Shown in pieces: positions 1-9,518 of a stretch of 64,000 nucleotides of DNA. The notes beneath the pieces are model-generated. The model saw only the letters and a list, made by a program, of their open reading frames with translations, had not been told where the DNA came from and did not search any database. A program made the translations under genes and the position numbers. Source of the DNA: Leptolyngbya iicbica LK (lineage in GTDB: Bacteria > Cyanobacteriota > Cyanobacteriia > Phormidesmidales > Phormidesmidaceae); contig NZ_QVFV01000001.1 of NCBI RefSeq assembly GCF_004212215.1, positions 52,606-116,605 of the forward strand. The letters are read 5' to 3'. Numbering within the stretch: the stretch's first letter is position 1; each line of letters begins with the position of its first letter.

Positions 1-116
1 ACAATGAGGGCGGGCAGGGCGCGACCAGGCATCAGACTCAGGCCTCTAAAACTGACTCCTTAAGGGTATCTGCATTTCCGCCATGCGGTACTAGCTATTC
101 GCTTGCGCCCAATGTT

Positions 117-818
117 GTGCGACAAACAGAGCTGTGGGAATTTCCTGACGGACACTTCCTGATGGTATCCGAGTACTACTGCTTCGGACACCCAAATTAT
201 GGTCAGCATCGCTTCAAGCTAATCAGACCTTTTTCAGAATACTGGGAAGATTTGCGGGATATTGAAAGAAATTCTGGGATTGAAGAGCTTCGTGATGATG
301 CTTGCAACGCGCTACGAAGAGGAGCCTACGATTTAACTGGCATTGATGAATATGCACAACTCGCTTTCAATCTTCGATCCCAAAATCGTATCGCAGAAGG
401 CATTGAAGTCCTTCAACATGCAGTCGAGCTTTATCCTACAGAACCAATCCTCTATAACAATCTTGGTCTCTTGCTAAGGATTTCCCAAGACTTTGAGGGG
501 GCAATTTCCACCTACCGTCAAGGTATAGCCAGGGCTTTGGATTTTGAACTTAAAGCTCTTTTATACACAGGATTAGGGAACGCATTTGATGATGCAGGCA
601 GAACGGAAGAAGCCTTTGATGCATATCGTCAGGCGATAGTACTGGATCCGAAACTTGCGATTGTTCACTATGACTTTGCGATCGCCTTATGGCGAGCCGG
701 ACGCATTGACGAAGCTGTCGAAGAATGTAAAGAGGCTCTACAACTCGATTCAAACTTAACTGCAGCTCAAGAATTGCTGGCTGACTTGGAAGCAATGCAA
801 ATACCTGACAGCATGTAG
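117..818 (+). CDS. TPR-repeat protein
   Basis: A protein of about 233 residues with a GTG start; the first in-frame ATG is at 162, so the true start may be up to 15 residues later. Residues 1-60 resemble no family I know and are rich in aromatic residues. From about residue 75 to the end there are three tetratricopeptide repeats with the usual spacing: YPTEPILYNNLGLLL, then AFDAYRQAIVLDPKLAIVHYDFA, then AVEECKEALQLDSNLTAAQELLA. TPR superhelices bind partner proteins, so a scaffold role is inferred. There is no signal peptide, so it is probably cytoplasmic. It converges on the arsenite transporter gene at 926 with no evident functional link. The repeats are clear; the specific role is unknown. 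Confidence 0.75.
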   Translation: MRQTELWEFPDGHFLMVSEYYCFGHPNYGQHRFKLIRPFSEYWEDLRDIERNSGIEELRDDACNALRRGAYDLTGIDEYAQLAFNLRSQNRIAEGIEVLQHAVELYPTEPILYNNLGLLLRISQDFEGAISTYRQGIARALDFELKALLYTGLGNAFDDAGRTEEAFDAYRQAIVLDPKLAIVHYDFAIALWRAGRIDEAVEECKEALQLDSNLTAAQELLADLEAMQIPDSM

Positions 819-925
819 CCCCCAACGTGGAGATACATCAACACATGTAGAGACGCTCTAGCCCATTGCTGCCCCGTTCCCTTGGCCACTTCTTTAGCTT
901 GGCACTCAGCTCACGACATTCAAAT

Positions 926-2083
926 TTACCCCATTGGTCGCGCACAACGGGGATCTGGCAAAGTTGCTTTTTCAGGCTCTCGGGGGAACCAGAAAGCGGT
1001 TTTCTTGCAAAATTCCACCAGCATGAGCATCACGGGCACTTCGATCAGTACGCCGACGACGGTTGCTAAAGCAGCGCCAGAATTCAGGCCGAACAGGGTA
1101 ACCGCTGTGGCGATCGCCACCTCAAAGTGATTGCTGGCCCCAATCAGCGCCGCCGGAGCCGCATCTTCGTAAAACAGGCCGAGCTTTTGGGCTGCCACAT
1201 AGGTGATGAAAAAAATAAAGTTGGTCTGCAAAAACAGCGGTACTGCAATTAATAGGATGTGCAGCGGATTGCGCACGATCAAGTCGCCTTTGAACGCGAA
1301 CAGCAGCACCAGAGTAATCAGCAGCGCCGCCACGGAAATCGGGCTGAGATACTTCAAAAAGACGTCGTTGAACCAATCGCGCCCCTTGTGCCGCAAAATC
1401 CAGGTGCGCGACACGGCCCCCGCCAGCAGCGGCAACCCGACATAAATCAGCACCGACAGCACAATAGTTTCCCAGGGCACCGTCAGGTTATTCGCCGCCA
1501 GCAACCACCGCCCCAACGGCGCATAGAGAAACAGCATTGCCAGGGAGTTGATCGCCACCATCACCAGCGTATGGCCCTGATTGCTGAACGACAGGTAGCC
1601 CCACATCAGCACCATCGCCGTGCAGGGGGCAATGCCCAATAGAATGCACCCGGCAATGTAGGAATCCGCCAGCGCGACTTCCGTCCCACGAATCAACTCC
1701 GTACCGCTGAGCAATGGCCGAAACAGCCAGCCGAGAAAGAACTGCGCGAACACCACCATGGTGAAGGGCTTAATCAACCAGTTCACGACCAGGGTCAGCA
1801 CCACCGGCTTGGGCGTTTGGGCCGCTTTCTTCGCCTGGGAAAAATCAATTTTCACCATGATGGGATACATCATGAAAAACAGGCAGATGGCGATAGGAAT
1901 CGACACCTGAAAAACGCTCATCGCGTCGAGGGTGACAGCAATCTGCGGAAACACCCGCCCCAGCAGGATGCCCGCGACAATGCATAACGCTACCCACACC
2001 GTCAGGTAGCGCTCAAAAAAGCTGAGGGTGCCTCCGGCCTGCACGGCTTTAGGATTAGTTTCTGAGCTAGTCGACATGGGCAT
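926..2083 (-). CDS. acr3: ACR3-family arsenite efflux transporter
   Basis: An inner-membrane secondary carrier that exports arsenite (and possibly antimonite). The protein has 385 residues with about ten hydrophobic segments, the normal ACR3 length. The conserved Cys in [16 protein letters not shown] and the conserved Glu in [12 protein letters not shown], both known to be needed in characterised Acr3 proteins, are present. The start is ATG at 2083, or the second ATG at 2077. It lies downstream of arsR on the same strand, separated by 267 bp that contain a palindromic ArsR-type operator (2279-2298), so it probably has its own arsenite-inducible promoter. No arsenate reductase (arsC) is in the window, so arsenate detoxification must depend on a gene elsewhere. 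Confidence 0.93.
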   Translation of the reverse strand: MPMSTSSETNPKAVQAGGTLSFFERYLTVWVALCIVAGILLGRVFPQIAVTLDAMSVFQVSIPIAICLFFMMYPIMVKIDFSQAKKAAQTPKPVVLTLVVNWLIKPFTMVVFAQFFLGWLFRPLLSGTELIRGTEVALADSYIAGCILLGIAPCTAMVLMWGYLSFSNQGHTLVMVAINSLAMLFLYAPLGRWLLAANNLTVPWETIVLSVLIYVGLPLLAGAVSRTWILRHKGRDWFNDVFLKYLSPISVAALLITLVLLFAFKGDLIVRNPLHILLIAVPLFLQTNFIFFITYVAAQKLGLFYEDAAPAALIGASNHFEVAIATAVTLFGLNSGAALATVVGVLIEVPVMLMLVEFCKKTAFWFPREPEKATLPDPRCARPMG

Positions 2084-2278
2084 CTAAGACATATACAGGG
2101 TAAGTGGGCAGACTTTTCTTGATGGGCCGGGGAGTGGGGGAGCAAGGGAGAACAGAGTTGGGGGGCGGATCGCAGTTGATGCCATCGAGAACGGGTGAAT
2201 CAATCCTCGGCAGGGGGGCGCGATCGCCTCACGCATCTCAACGGCTATGCACATCAGTCAGATGTTTCAAGTTCCATG

Positions 2279-2298
2279 ATTTCAAACCAGGTTGAAAT
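2279..2298. promoter_or_regulatory. Palindromic ArsR operator candidate upstream of acr3
   Basis: A perfect inverted repeat, ATTTCAA, six bases (ACCAGG), TTGAAAT. The core TCAA-N6-TTGA matches the ATCAA-N6-TTGAT form I recall for the cyanobacterial ArsR/SmtB arsenic operator. The same core with nearly the same spacer (ATCAGG) recurs at the arsR start (2679-2694). It is about 195 bp ahead of the acr3 start, so it would control a promoter in the arsR-acr3 gap. Confidence 0.6.
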
Positions 2299-2350
2299 AT
2301 CGCGGCAACGTCCAGGCATCGCCAGCGGTCCATCTCGATTGAGGTGGTTG

Positions 2351-2680
2351 CTATTCATCCGGTGAGCAGGTGCGAGCGGGGAGTCGGGGACTGTAGCGGC
2401 GGAAGTCTGACAGGTACTCTTCCAATTCCACCAGGCGGGACAGGTTGAGACGGTAATAAATCCAGCGGCCTTCCTGGCGCGATCTCACTAAGCCCGCTTG
2501 CTTCAGCGTTTTTAGATGAAACGAGAGTTTGGACTGGGCAACATTGAGGCGATCGCACAGGTCGCAAACACACATTTCCTTTTCCCGCAGCAATTCGATC
2601 ACCTCGACCCGTAGCGGCTCCGAAAGGGCCTTAAAGATGGCGATCATGTCGACCGCAGTGCTGGTGAGAACCGTTGACAT
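2351..2680 (-). CDS. arsR: ArsR-family metalloid-sensing repressor
   Basis: A winged-helix repressor of about 109 residues that releases DNA when it binds As(III) or a related ion. The recognition region reads NVAQSKLSFHLKTLKQAGLV, followed by the wing RSRQEGRWIYYRL. The helix before it carries MCVCDLCDRL, the ELCVCDL-type arsenic-binding cysteine motif of classical ArsR. The start is ATG at 2680, with TTG at 2683 just before it. An alternative ATG at 2647 (MIAIFKALSEPLR) begins where many family members start and would leave the operator at 2679-2694 outside the coding region. It is transcribed towards acr3 and probably represses both itself and acr3 through the paired operators. Confidence 0.92.
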   Translation of the reverse strand: MSTVLTSTAVDMIAIFKALSEPLRVEVIELLREKEMCVCDLCDRLNVAQSKLSFHLKTLKQAGLVRSRQEGRWIYYRLNLSRLVELEEYLSDFRRYSPRLPARTCSPDE

Positions 2681-2694
2681 CAAATCAGGTTGAA
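2679..2694. promoter_or_regulatory. ArsR operator candidate at the arsR start
   Basis: ATCAA, six bases (ATCAGG), TTGAA: an imperfect palindrome with a perfect TCAA-N6-TTGA core, matching the site at 2279-2298 in core and spacer. It overlaps the ATG at 2680. That favours either a leaderless arsR message or use of the internal ATG at 2647. Confidence 0.55.
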
Positions 2695-2896
2695 GTATGG
2701 AACGCCCCTAGCTTATCAAGTCCTGAACTGAGTGACCAGAGACCGAGAGCGCTGCCCCCTACGCCAAAGAAGGGGAAGTTTCCATGATTCAAAGGTGACT
2801 CTCACGGGATTTAGGCCACTGTTGCCTAGCCGCAATGACGTCACAAACCGCGCTAGCATCCTATGCTGTAGCCTTGTTACTCGTTTTGGGTAAACC

Positions 2897-3712
2897 ATGC
2901 CAATGCCCCTCTCCCTCAAGACGCTGCGCCTCAAGTGGCAGTTACTCTTCGGCATTTTGCCTTGGGCACTGCTCTTTGTGGGCAGCAAAGTCGGGCTGCA
3001 TCAGCTGCATTGGGATGTGTGGACCTTTGACTCGATGACGGGCACGCTATTCGCTGCCGCGTCTTTCATCCTGGCGTTTATGCTGAGTGGCACCCTGCGC
3101 GATTATCAAGCCAGTCTTTATATGCCGACCGAATTGGCGAATGCCGTGGAGGCGATCGCCGATACGAACCAACTCATCGCCCAAGCCCATCCCCACTATG
3201 ATCCCGCCCCGCTGAACCAAGCCCTCGCGCAGCTCACCCGACACCTCTTAGCCTGGCTCGAAACTCAGGCCGCGATCGCCCCCGTCGAGGCGACCCTTGA
3301 CCAACTCAACCATCACTTTGCCGACCTCTTGCGCCTGGGCGATGCGCCGCTGATTGGTCGTGTGCAAAGCGAGCAAGCCAAACTGCGCCTACTGATTCGT
3401 CGCATTCACATCATTCGCGATACTGATTTTTTGCAACCCGCTTATGTGCTGCTGGAACTCTTTTTGGTCAGCGCCGTAGTGACATTGTTATTGGTGCATA
3501 CCGCCCGATTTGAGCAAGGGCTCATCGTCTCGACCTTACTCTTCATTGCCTTTGCCTATTTGCTGCGTCTCATTCGCGATCTCGACAATCCCTTTCAATA
3601 TGGCGACCACTCAGTCTTAGATGCCGATCTCTCCGCCTTGCGCGAAGTCGTCGCCCAGTTGCCACAACTCAAGGCAGAGAAGGCCCAACCTCAAAGCGAT
3701 CCCCATCGTTAG
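2897..3712 (+). CDS. Uncharacterised integral membrane protein (possibly bestrophin-like)
   Basis: A 271-residue protein with two N-terminal hydrophobic segments (about residues 15-35 and 50-65) and two more near residues 175-215 (LVSAVVTLLLVHTA and LIVSTLLFIAFAYLL), joined by a long helical cytoplasmic or periplasmic region. The stretch FILAFMLSGTLRDYQASLYMPTEL, followed by a helical region and ending RLIRDLDNPFQYG, recalls the bestrophin-like/DUF4239 family of channel-like membrane proteins, but I cannot confirm this by eye. It stands alone, divergent from arsR and upstream of a long AT-rich gap. Treat any function as unknown. Confidence 0.65.
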   Translation: MPMPLSLKTLRLKWQLLFGILPWALLFVGSKVGLHQLHWDVWTFDSMTGTLFAAASFILAFMLSGTLRDYQASLYMPTELANAVEAIADTNQLIAQAHPHYDPAPLNQALAQLTRHLLAWLETQAAIAPVEATLDQLNHHFADLLRLGDAPLIGRVQSEQAKLRLLIRRIHIIRDTDFLQPAYVLLELFLVSAVVTLLLVHTARFEQGLIVSTLLFIAFAYLLRLIRDLDNPFQYGDHSVLDADLSALREVVAQLPQLKAEKAQPQSDPHR

Positions 3713-4132
3713 TCACCCCCCAGGGTGCGGCTTTGCCCGTCAGCGTGGGACCGCGACCTTGATTAACCGCAACGACACTCAGTCTTGAATGTGAATACAT
3801 CAGCGCAATTTACACATCGGCCAATCAATAGATAAATTTAAGATTTTATTCATCTTTTTTGTGTCTGCTTTTACACTATTTGAGAAAAGAAAGTGAAGTC
3901 GCTTTATTCAGATTATCGAAATCAAAGTTTCATATATCTTTCAGGGTATTTTGGTTTTTTTGGTTGCATATTCAATGTTGTTTGAAATACCATTTCTATA
4001 TGTCAAAGGATATTTTTGAATATTAAGTCTCTTTTGATCCCCGCAACTTTTCCTCGTCAGTCGGCTGGTTGATTGTAATCACCGCTACTGCTTGCCACCT
4101 GATAATCTCGCTTTGAGACCCAACTAAGATAA
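3713..4132. other. AT-rich intergenic region
   Basis: 420 bp without a credible gene on either strand. From about 3830 to 4030 the base composition is much more AT-rich than the surrounding genes, with runs such as TTTTTTTGG. It presumably holds the promoter of the zinc-ribbon gene at 4133. I see no repeat or recognisable RNA motif. Confidence 0.6.
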
Positions 4133-4321
4133 ATGAATTACTCACAGCACATTGTTAACTGCCCTAACTGTGGCGGCCATGCCTCTCGGCACTTTCTCGA
4201 TCCCGAAGCTTTGGTGCGCACTCAGTGCCCCCATTGCGATTACTTGATGATTACCTGTAGCAAGACTGGCAATGTAATTGAAGCTTATGCGCCAGGTTTA
4301 ATGGCGATCGCCGGTCGTTAA
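4133..4321 (+). CDS. Small zinc-ribbon protein
   Basis: A 62-residue protein with two CxxC knuckles, CPNCGG at residues 9-14 and CPHCD at 32-36, spaced as in a zinc ribbon. A further Cys follows in MITCSKTGN. Short proteins of this kind are common in cyanobacteria and are sometimes wrongly labelled PriA helicase because of the zinc-binding similarity; nothing here supports helicase activity. A strong terminator hairpin follows at 4367, so it is a single-gene transcript. Function unknown; zinc binding inferred from the cysteines. Confidence 0.8.
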   Translation: MNYSQHIVNCPNCGGHASRHFLDPEALVRTQCPHCDYLMITCSKTGNVIEAYAPGLMAIAGR

Positions 4322-4366
4322 TTCTGGCTTGCCCCATGCATTGGCGACCATACTGGTGCTGCACTC

Positions 4367-4402
4367 AGGGAGATTGTCATTGGACAGTCTCCCTAAATTT
4401 TT
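4367..4402 (+). terminator. Intrinsic terminator after the zinc-ribbon gene
   Basis: A 12-bp stem (AGGGAGATTGTC with GACAGTCTCCCT, one G-U pair), loop ATTG, then AAATTTTT. It also lies just past the end of the convergent amine oxidase gene, but the T-run is on the plus strand. Confidence 0.8.
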
Positions 4403-4428
4403 GGGCTGAGCGCTGGCAAGTGACGCCG

Positions 4429-5904
4429 CTAACGACCTTCGGTTGTCAGTGAGAACCCTGACTGACGACTTTGTTGGTAGTGCTGCAAACGCTGTTGCTG
4501 AGCGGCGATCGCCGGTTGATGTCCGATATCTTGCAAAATTGCCAGGGTCACCTGCTCGGCAGTTTCACAAGCCCCTTCCATATAGCCTTGGTAGCGACGA
4601 GAACAATGTTCTCCCGCAAAAAAGAGGTGCTCAGTACGCTGGCCTTCGAACCCATAAAATGCCGACCATTGCCCAACCTCGTAACAAGAGTAAGCGCCCG
4701 CTGAAAATGGATCCGTCAACCATTGGCTGCGGAGCCAGTCGGGCGTTAACTGTGCTGCGCAAATGCCGGGGAAAAGTTGAGCCAAATCAGCTTGCATCAT
4801 GGGCGCCAAATCCGCCAGGTCCAGTGTGGTGATCGCCTGTCCCGCAGCGCCCCCTGGATACGCCACCAGCAAGGCTATCTCGCTAGAGCGTAGGCTGTCA
4901 CAAGCTTCCCAGCAATGCTGCATCGCCAGATCGGTATAGGCCAACCCATTCAGCCCCTGCTGTCGCCACACTTTGGTGCGATAGGCGCTGATGACTTTGG
5001 TCGGCGTACTGTAACCCAATTGCTGAATCGCTTGCCGCTGCGAGGGGGGCAGGTCAACTTGTAGATCCAGGTGTCGCAACACGCTAAACGGCAACGTTAG
5101 CACCACCCGCCGATAGGAGCGATCGCGCACCGTTTGTCCCTGTCTCAGGGTCGCGACATATTGGCCATCGCGTCGAGCCGCTAAGGTTTCGAGTTGGGTA
5201 GCCAGCTGCACGCGATCGCCCACTGCCGCAAACAGTGCTTGGGGCAATTGAGCGTTGCCTCCTTGCAGGTAGTAGCGCTCGTCGCTGTTGCCAAACAACG
5301 ATTGACAATCCGCCGCCGACTTGAAATAGCTCAGCAAATTCAAACACGACTGGCGGGTGGAGTCCATGCCGTATTTGATGGTGTAGGCCGTCGTCAGTGC
5401 TTGATACAGCGATCGCGACACGCCATGTCGCGATAGGTAATCGGCGATCGATAGCGCATCTAAGGACTGGATGACCGGGGTACGCTCTCCCGTCTGTAAA
5501 AACTGCTGCACGGCCTGCCAGTCTTGCGGCTGTGCCCGTAGCAAAGCGGTGAACTCGGCCTGTATGGCCTGCGGATCGAGCCGCTGCTGCCCAAACCAAA
5601 ACAGGTCTTCGGCCCCGGCGTCCGCTTGCGACCACAGATCCACCACAGGTAGGCCGAGTTCTTGCGCGAGGGTGAGACAAGCCACATGGTCAGAGTCAAA
5701 GGCTTCGCCCCCCAACTCTGCCGTCAGCGAGGTGCCCAACGCATTCGTTACGCTGTGGATACGTCCGCCGGGGCGATCGCGGGCTTCCACAATGTCTACG
5801 TCGATACCAAATTGCTTTAACCTGTAGGCGGTGACCAAACCCGCCAAGCCAGCACCGACAATCAACGTCTCGGCTGGGGAAGCCACGGTCACAATTTCGG
5901 TCAT
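4429..5904 (-). CDS. FAD-dependent amine oxidase
   Basis: A 491-residue flavoprotein of the monoamine/polyamine oxidase family. Residues 14-45 form the dinucleotide-binding fold (LIVGAGLAGLVTAYRL, then DVDIVEARDRPGGRIHS, the family RxGGR motif). Near the C-terminus LFFAGEHCSRRYQGYMEGACETAEQV is the second FAD motif. It would oxidise an amine to an aldehyde or imine with release of H2O2; the substrate cannot be read from the sequence. It is divergent from the spermidine biosynthesis operon beginning at 6147, with about 240 bp between, so a polyamine substrate is a reasonable inference. Related enzymes also include L-amino acid oxidases and carotenoid desaturases, so the family call is firmer than the substrate. 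Confidence 0.85.
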   Translation of the reverse strand: MTEIVTVASPAETLIVGAGLAGLVTAYRLKQFGIDVDIVEARDRPGGRIHSVTNALGTSLTAELGGEAFDSDHVACLTLAQELGLPVVDLWSQADAGAEDLFWFGQQRLDPQAIQAEFTALLRAQPQDWQAVQQFLQTGERTPVIQSLDALSIADYLSRHGVSRSLYQALTTAYTIKYGMDSTRQSCLNLLSYFKSAADCQSLFGNSDERYYLQGGNAQLPQALFAAVGDRVQLATQLETLAARRDGQYVATLRQGQTVRDRSYRRVVLTLPFSVLRHLDLQVDLPPSQRQAIQQLGYSTPTKVISAYRTKVWRQQGLNGLAYTDLAMQHCWEACDSLRSSEIALLVAYPGGAAGQAITTLDLADLAPMMQADLAQLFPGICAAQLTPDWLRSQWLTDPFSAGAYSCYEVGQWSAFYGFEGQRTEHLFFAGEHCSRRYQGYMEGACETAEQVTLAILQDIGHQPAIAAQQQRLQHYQQSRQSGFSLTTEGR

Positions 5905-6146
5905 AGAAGTTAACGCACAAAAAAGACGAAACGCTTGATCAATCGGAACTCTGGGCAGATGAGTCGTGCCGCATAGCTACCAGCTAAGGGTGTTGGGAAA
6001 TGACTAAGACGAATTGAACCAAGACACCACAGCCGGGGATAGCTGCCAGCCAACCTGGGCAAATCCGCTTCATTTCATTATCAGGCTCGAAATCTATACT
6101 TTGTGATGGATATTTTGCTGCATATTTTGGGGGCATGGAGACAACG

Positions 6147-7430
6147 ATGAATTCTCTTGGACGTCATATTCTGGTTGAGTTTCACGGCTGTTCCAGCGAA
6201 GTGTTGAACGATGTGCCTCATATTGAGGCCAGCATGTTAAAGGCGGCCAAGGAATCGGGCGCAACCATCATCAGCTCAACGTTTCACCATTTTTCGCCCT
6301 TTGGAGTCTCGGGGGTGGTAGTGATTCAAGAAAGTCATTTGGCGATCCATACCTGGCCAGAATATCGCTATGCGGCGGTCGACTTGTTTACCTGTGGCTA
6401 TTCGGTCAATCCATGGGTCTCTTACGAAATTCTCAAAACCGAGTTTCAGGCGCATCATGGCTCGGCGGTGGAACTCAATCGTGGTCAGCTGGAACTGTTG
6501 GAAAAATCGGATATCGATTTGGGTGATTTACGCGATACGGCCACCCAAAAATTGATTTCGCCCCGCTATAGCCGCAACGTTTGGTTCACCGATCGCAACG
6601 AAAATATTGCCCTCTCCATTCGCCATAAGGGCGATCGCATCTTTTACGAAAAGTCACCCTATCAATCGGTCGAGATTTTCGACACCTTTGAATACGGCAA
6701 AATGCTCACCGTCGACAAGATGGTGATGTGCTCCGAAAAGGATGAAAAGGCTTATCACGAAATGATCATCCATGTGCCGATGTTGGTGCAGCCCGACATC
6801 CGCAATGTGTTGGTGATTGGCGGCGGTGACGGCGGCAGCGTGCGGGAAATTCTCAAACATGAGCAAGTCGAGTCCGTCACCATGGTAGAGATTGACGAGG
6901 CCGTAGTGCGGGCCTCGCGAGAATATCTGCCCACGCTATCGGCGGCGCTCGACGATCCGAAACTGGAGCTGATCATTGGCGACGGCATCGACTTTGTGCG
7001 TCAGGCGCCAGATGAAACCTACGACTTGATTGTGGTGGATTCTTCTGATCCGGTGGGGCCGTCAGAGGGATTGTTCAGTCAGGCGTTTTATCAGGATGTT
7101 TATCGCTGTTTGCGTCCCGGCGGGGTGATGACGGCGCAGAGCGAGTCGCCCCGGTTCAATCAGCGCGCGTTTGTCGAGCTGAACCATTGTCTCAAAGACA
7201 TTTTTGGCGTCGCCTCGGTGCACTGTTACCTGGCGTTTATTCCCACCTATCCCACGGGGATGTGGGGCTTCTCCTTCTGCGCCAAAGGCGATCGCCATCC
7301 GGTCCAGGATTTGGAGAGCGATCGCGCGGCCCAGTTCGCCACCGCCCACAACTTGCAGTATTACAACGCGGGTATCCACCAAGCCGCGTTTTGTTTGCCC
7401 ACCGCGATCGACCAGATGCTCAATGGCTAG
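6147..7430 (+). CDS. speD-speE: S-adenosylmethionine decarboxylase fused to spermidine synthase (SpeD-SpeE)
   Basis: A 427-residue fusion. Residues 1-125 are a complete class 1B AdoMet decarboxylase: [13 protein letters not shown] carries the self-cleavage site Glu62-Ser63, which gives the pyruvoyl group, with His68 and then Cys83 in DLFTCG, the same numbering as known stand-alone SpeD. Residues from about 139 on are an aminopropyltransferase with [16 protein letters not shown], the acidic TMVEIDEAV and [18 protein letters not shown]. One chain could therefore make decarboxylated AdoMet and use it at once. I chose ATG 6147 because GGAG lies six bases upstream; an ATG at 6135 has no well-spaced site. 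Its last eight bases overlap the ureohydrolase gene. The amine acceptor (putrescine, agmatine or another) is not certain. Confidence 0.93.
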   Translation: MNSLGRHILVEFHGCSSEVLNDVPHIEASMLKAAKESGATIISSTFHHFSPFGVSGVVVIQESHLAIHTWPEYRYAAVDLFTCGYSVNPWVSYEILKTEFQAHHGSAVELNRGQLELLEKSDIDLGDLRDTATQKLISPRYSRNVWFTDRNENIALSIRHKGDRIFYEKSPYQSVEIFDTFEYGKMLTVDKMVMCSEKDEKAYHEMIIHVPMLVQPDIRNVLVIGGGDGGSVREILKHEQVESVTMVEIDEAVVRASREYLPTLSAALDDPKLELIIGDGIDFVRQAPDETYDLIVVDSSDPVGPSEGLFSQAFYQDVYRCLRPGGVMTAQSESPRFNQRAFVELNHCLKDIFGVASVHCYLAFIPTYPTGMWGFSFCAKGDRHPVQDLESDRAAQFATAHNLQYYNAGIHQAAFCLPTAIDQMLNG

Positions 7431-8487
7431 CCGCGCTGAGATCATTCGCAATTTTGACCCCAGCGGCGTCGGGCTGGAAAATGGCAACTTTTGTGGTTTG
7501 CCTTTTGACTACGACACCGCTGACATTCTCTTGCTGGGAATACCGTGGGAAGTTACCGTGTCTTATCACGAGGGCACGGCAGCTGGTCCTGAAGCGGTTC
7601 GCCAGGCTTCGCCCCAGCTCGATTTATATGATCTGGATAATCCTGACGGCTGGCAGCAGGGCATCTATATGCCGCCGTCGCCAGCCTGGATCCGGGAACT
7701 CAACGATGAGTTGCGCCCCGTTGCCGCCGAAATCATTCACGCCACGGAGCAGGGGCTAGATATCACCAGTGATGAACGGCTTGCGGGCTTGCTGCAGCGG
7801 GTCAATGCGGGGGGCGATCGCGTCCATCGCTGGCTCTATGACACGGCCCAACGGGCGATCTCAGCGGGCAAACGGGTGGGGGCGATCGGCGGCGATCACA
7901 GCATTCCCCTCGGCCTGATTCGCGCTTTGGCGGATCACCACGGCAGCTTGGGGGTGCTCCATATCGACGCCCACGCCGATTTGCGCCAGGCCTACCAAGG
8001 TTTTCCCTATTCCCACGCTTCGATCATGCATCAGGTGATTGCCCTGCCGCCGATCGCCCGGCTGGTGCAAGTCGGCATTCGCGACATCTCCCACGGCGAG
8101 GTGGCGACAATTCAGCAATCCGCCGGACGCATTCAGACCCACTACGACGCCGTTCTCAAGGAGCAACGGTTTGCGGGCATCCCCTGGCGTGACCTCTGTC
8201 GCCAAATCATCGAACCCCTGCCCGATCGCGTCTACGTCAGCTTTGATGTGGATGGCCTCGACCCCAAACTCTGTCCCCAAACGGGGACGCCCGTGCCCGG
8301 TGGCCTGGAACTGGAAGAAGCCTTTGCCCTGCTGCGGGAACTGGTGCGGAGCGATCGCCACATTATTGGTTTTGACGTGTCAGAAGTAGGCGACGGCGAC
8401 TGGGACGGCAATGTCGGTGCCCGCATTGTCTACAAGCTCTGCAACTTGATGGGGCGATCGCGCCCTTCGGACAAGGGGCTTGCCTAG
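7423..8487 (+). CDS. Agmatinase/arginase-family ureohydrolase
   Basis: A 354-residue binuclear metal ureohydrolase. The metal-binding motifs are all present: GGDHS at about 156-160, HIDAHADLR at 180-187 and SFDVDGLDP at about 273-281. The long N-terminal extension before GGDHS (about 150 residues) and an insert around residues 75-125 exceed the E. coli agmatinase length. The ATG at 7423 overlaps the stop of speD-speE (ATGGCTAG), so the two are translationally coupled. This points to polyamine synthesis: hydrolysis of agmatine to putrescine, or of N1-aminopropylagmatine to spermidine as known in Thermus. Guanidine hydrolase is a related family, but no guanidine riboswitch precedes this operon. 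Family certain, substrate open. Confidence 0.85.
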   Translation: MASRAEIIRNFDPSGVGLENGNFCGLPFDYDTADILLLGIPWEVTVSYHEGTAAGPEAVRQASPQLDLYDLDNPDGWQQGIYMPPSPAWIRELNDELRPVAAEIIHATEQGLDITSDERLAGLLQRVNAGGDRVHRWLYDTAQRAISAGKRVGAIGGDHSIPLGLIRALADHHGSLGVLHIDAHADLRQAYQGFPYSHASIMHQVIALPPIARLVQVGIRDISHGEVATIQQSAGRIQTHYDAVLKEQRFAGIPWRDLCRQIIEPLPDRVYVSFDVDGLDPKLCPQTGTPVPGGLELEEAFALLRELVRSDRHIIGFDVSEVGDGDWDGNVGARIVYKLCNLMGRSRPSDKGLA

Positions 8488-8559
8488 TGCGGCAACGCGA
8501 CCTGTGGTAAAACTTGATTCCGATATCGTCTGTTGATCCATCTCGCCAGGTAACCGCCC

Positions 8560-9429
8560 ATGTCTGTCAAAGAAGCTGTCATCCAGGGCATGCGCACGGT
8601 AAGTCCGCTCACAGCCCCCTTCTTTGACACCCTGCTCGCCTGGTCACAAAAGCATCGAGAACTGCGCTTTTTGTTGCCCGCTGGCAAGCAGTTTGTGTAT
8701 GACCACTATCTGGGAAAATTCCGGGTCAATATTGATACGACTTACCCGATTGAAGTGGAGATGGCGACGGGCCGCTATGACCTCAAAACCTCGGCGGTGC
8801 TGCAAAAATTCATCACCGCCGACGCGACGGTGCTCGATATTGGGGCGAATGTCGGCGCTTTAACGTTATTGATGGCGAGTTTGGCCGAACAGGGGCGGGT
8901 GATTGCGATCGAGCCGGGACCGACCACCTTTGCCCGACTCCAGGCCAATGTGGAGCTGAATCCTCAGTTAGCCAAAAGGGTGGATATTTATCAGCTGGGG
9001 ATTGCCGACCAACCGGGAATGCTTTATTGGCAAGAAGACGCCAACGTTCCCGGTAATGCTGGGTTATTGAGCCAGGAGGGCGTCAAGGTCGAAGTTCAGG
9101 CTTTGGATGATTTCATTTCTCAGTTAGCACTTGATCGCCTCGATTTCATCAAGATCGATGTGGAAGGCATGGAGTACGAAGTGATCAAAGGGGGCTTGAA
9201 CGCGATCGCTCAATATCGCCCCATTCTCTATTACGAGACGTTGGAAAGCTTTCGCGTCAATCGCGGCTTCGATATTTACAACCAGATTTTTCAGCTCTTG
9301 CAAGATTTAGACTATCGCCAGTTTGCGATCGCCCCCAACGCCCAAACCATCGAAGTTCAAAATTTGAACCAGTTACTGTCTCCTAACACCCTCGCGATTC
9401 CAGCCGAGAAGGTGGACACAGGTCAGTGA
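8560..9429 (+). CDS. FkbM-family SAM-dependent methyltransferase
   Basis: A 289-residue protein with the FkbM domain over residues 75-260. VLDIGANVGALTLLMASLAEQGRVIAIEPGP is the SAM-binding glycine loop and acidic motif II. DFIKIDVEGMEYEVIKGG is the diagnostic FkbM signature. Members methylate O atoms in sugars, lipids or secondary metabolites; here no substrate can be assigned. It starts 72 bp after the ureohydrolase gene on the same strand and could be read through from it, but shows no pathway link. Nothing looks truncated. Confidence 0.88.
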   Translation: MSVKEAVIQGMRTVSPLTAPFFDTLLAWSQKHRELRFLLPAGKQFVYDHYLGKFRVNIDTTYPIEVEMATGRYDLKTSAVLQKFITADATVLDIGANVGALTLLMASLAEQGRVIAIEPGPTTFARLQANVELNPQLAKRVDIYQLGIADQPGMLYWQEDANVPGNAGLLSQEGVKVEVQALDDFISQLALDRLDFIKIDVEGMEYEVIKGGLNAIAQYRPILYYETLESFRVNRGFDIYNQIFQLLQDLDYRQFAIAPNAQTIEVQNLNQLLSPNTLAIPAEKVDTGQ

Positions 9430-9518
9430 TCAGGATTGGATGACTCCAACTTTTGTAGTCTCGTGTCTGTGCTTGAACAGCTGAGACGGCTGTCCACACG
9501 TCATTAAATCCTCCTTCC

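Noticed and set aside
7423-8487. Ureohydrolase as nickel guanidine hydrolase (GdmH)
   Set aside because: It is coupled to the SpeD-SpeE fusion, has no guanidine riboswitch in the operon leader, and is shorter than the known cyanobacterial GdmH. Not excluded by sequence, but polyamine metabolism fits better.
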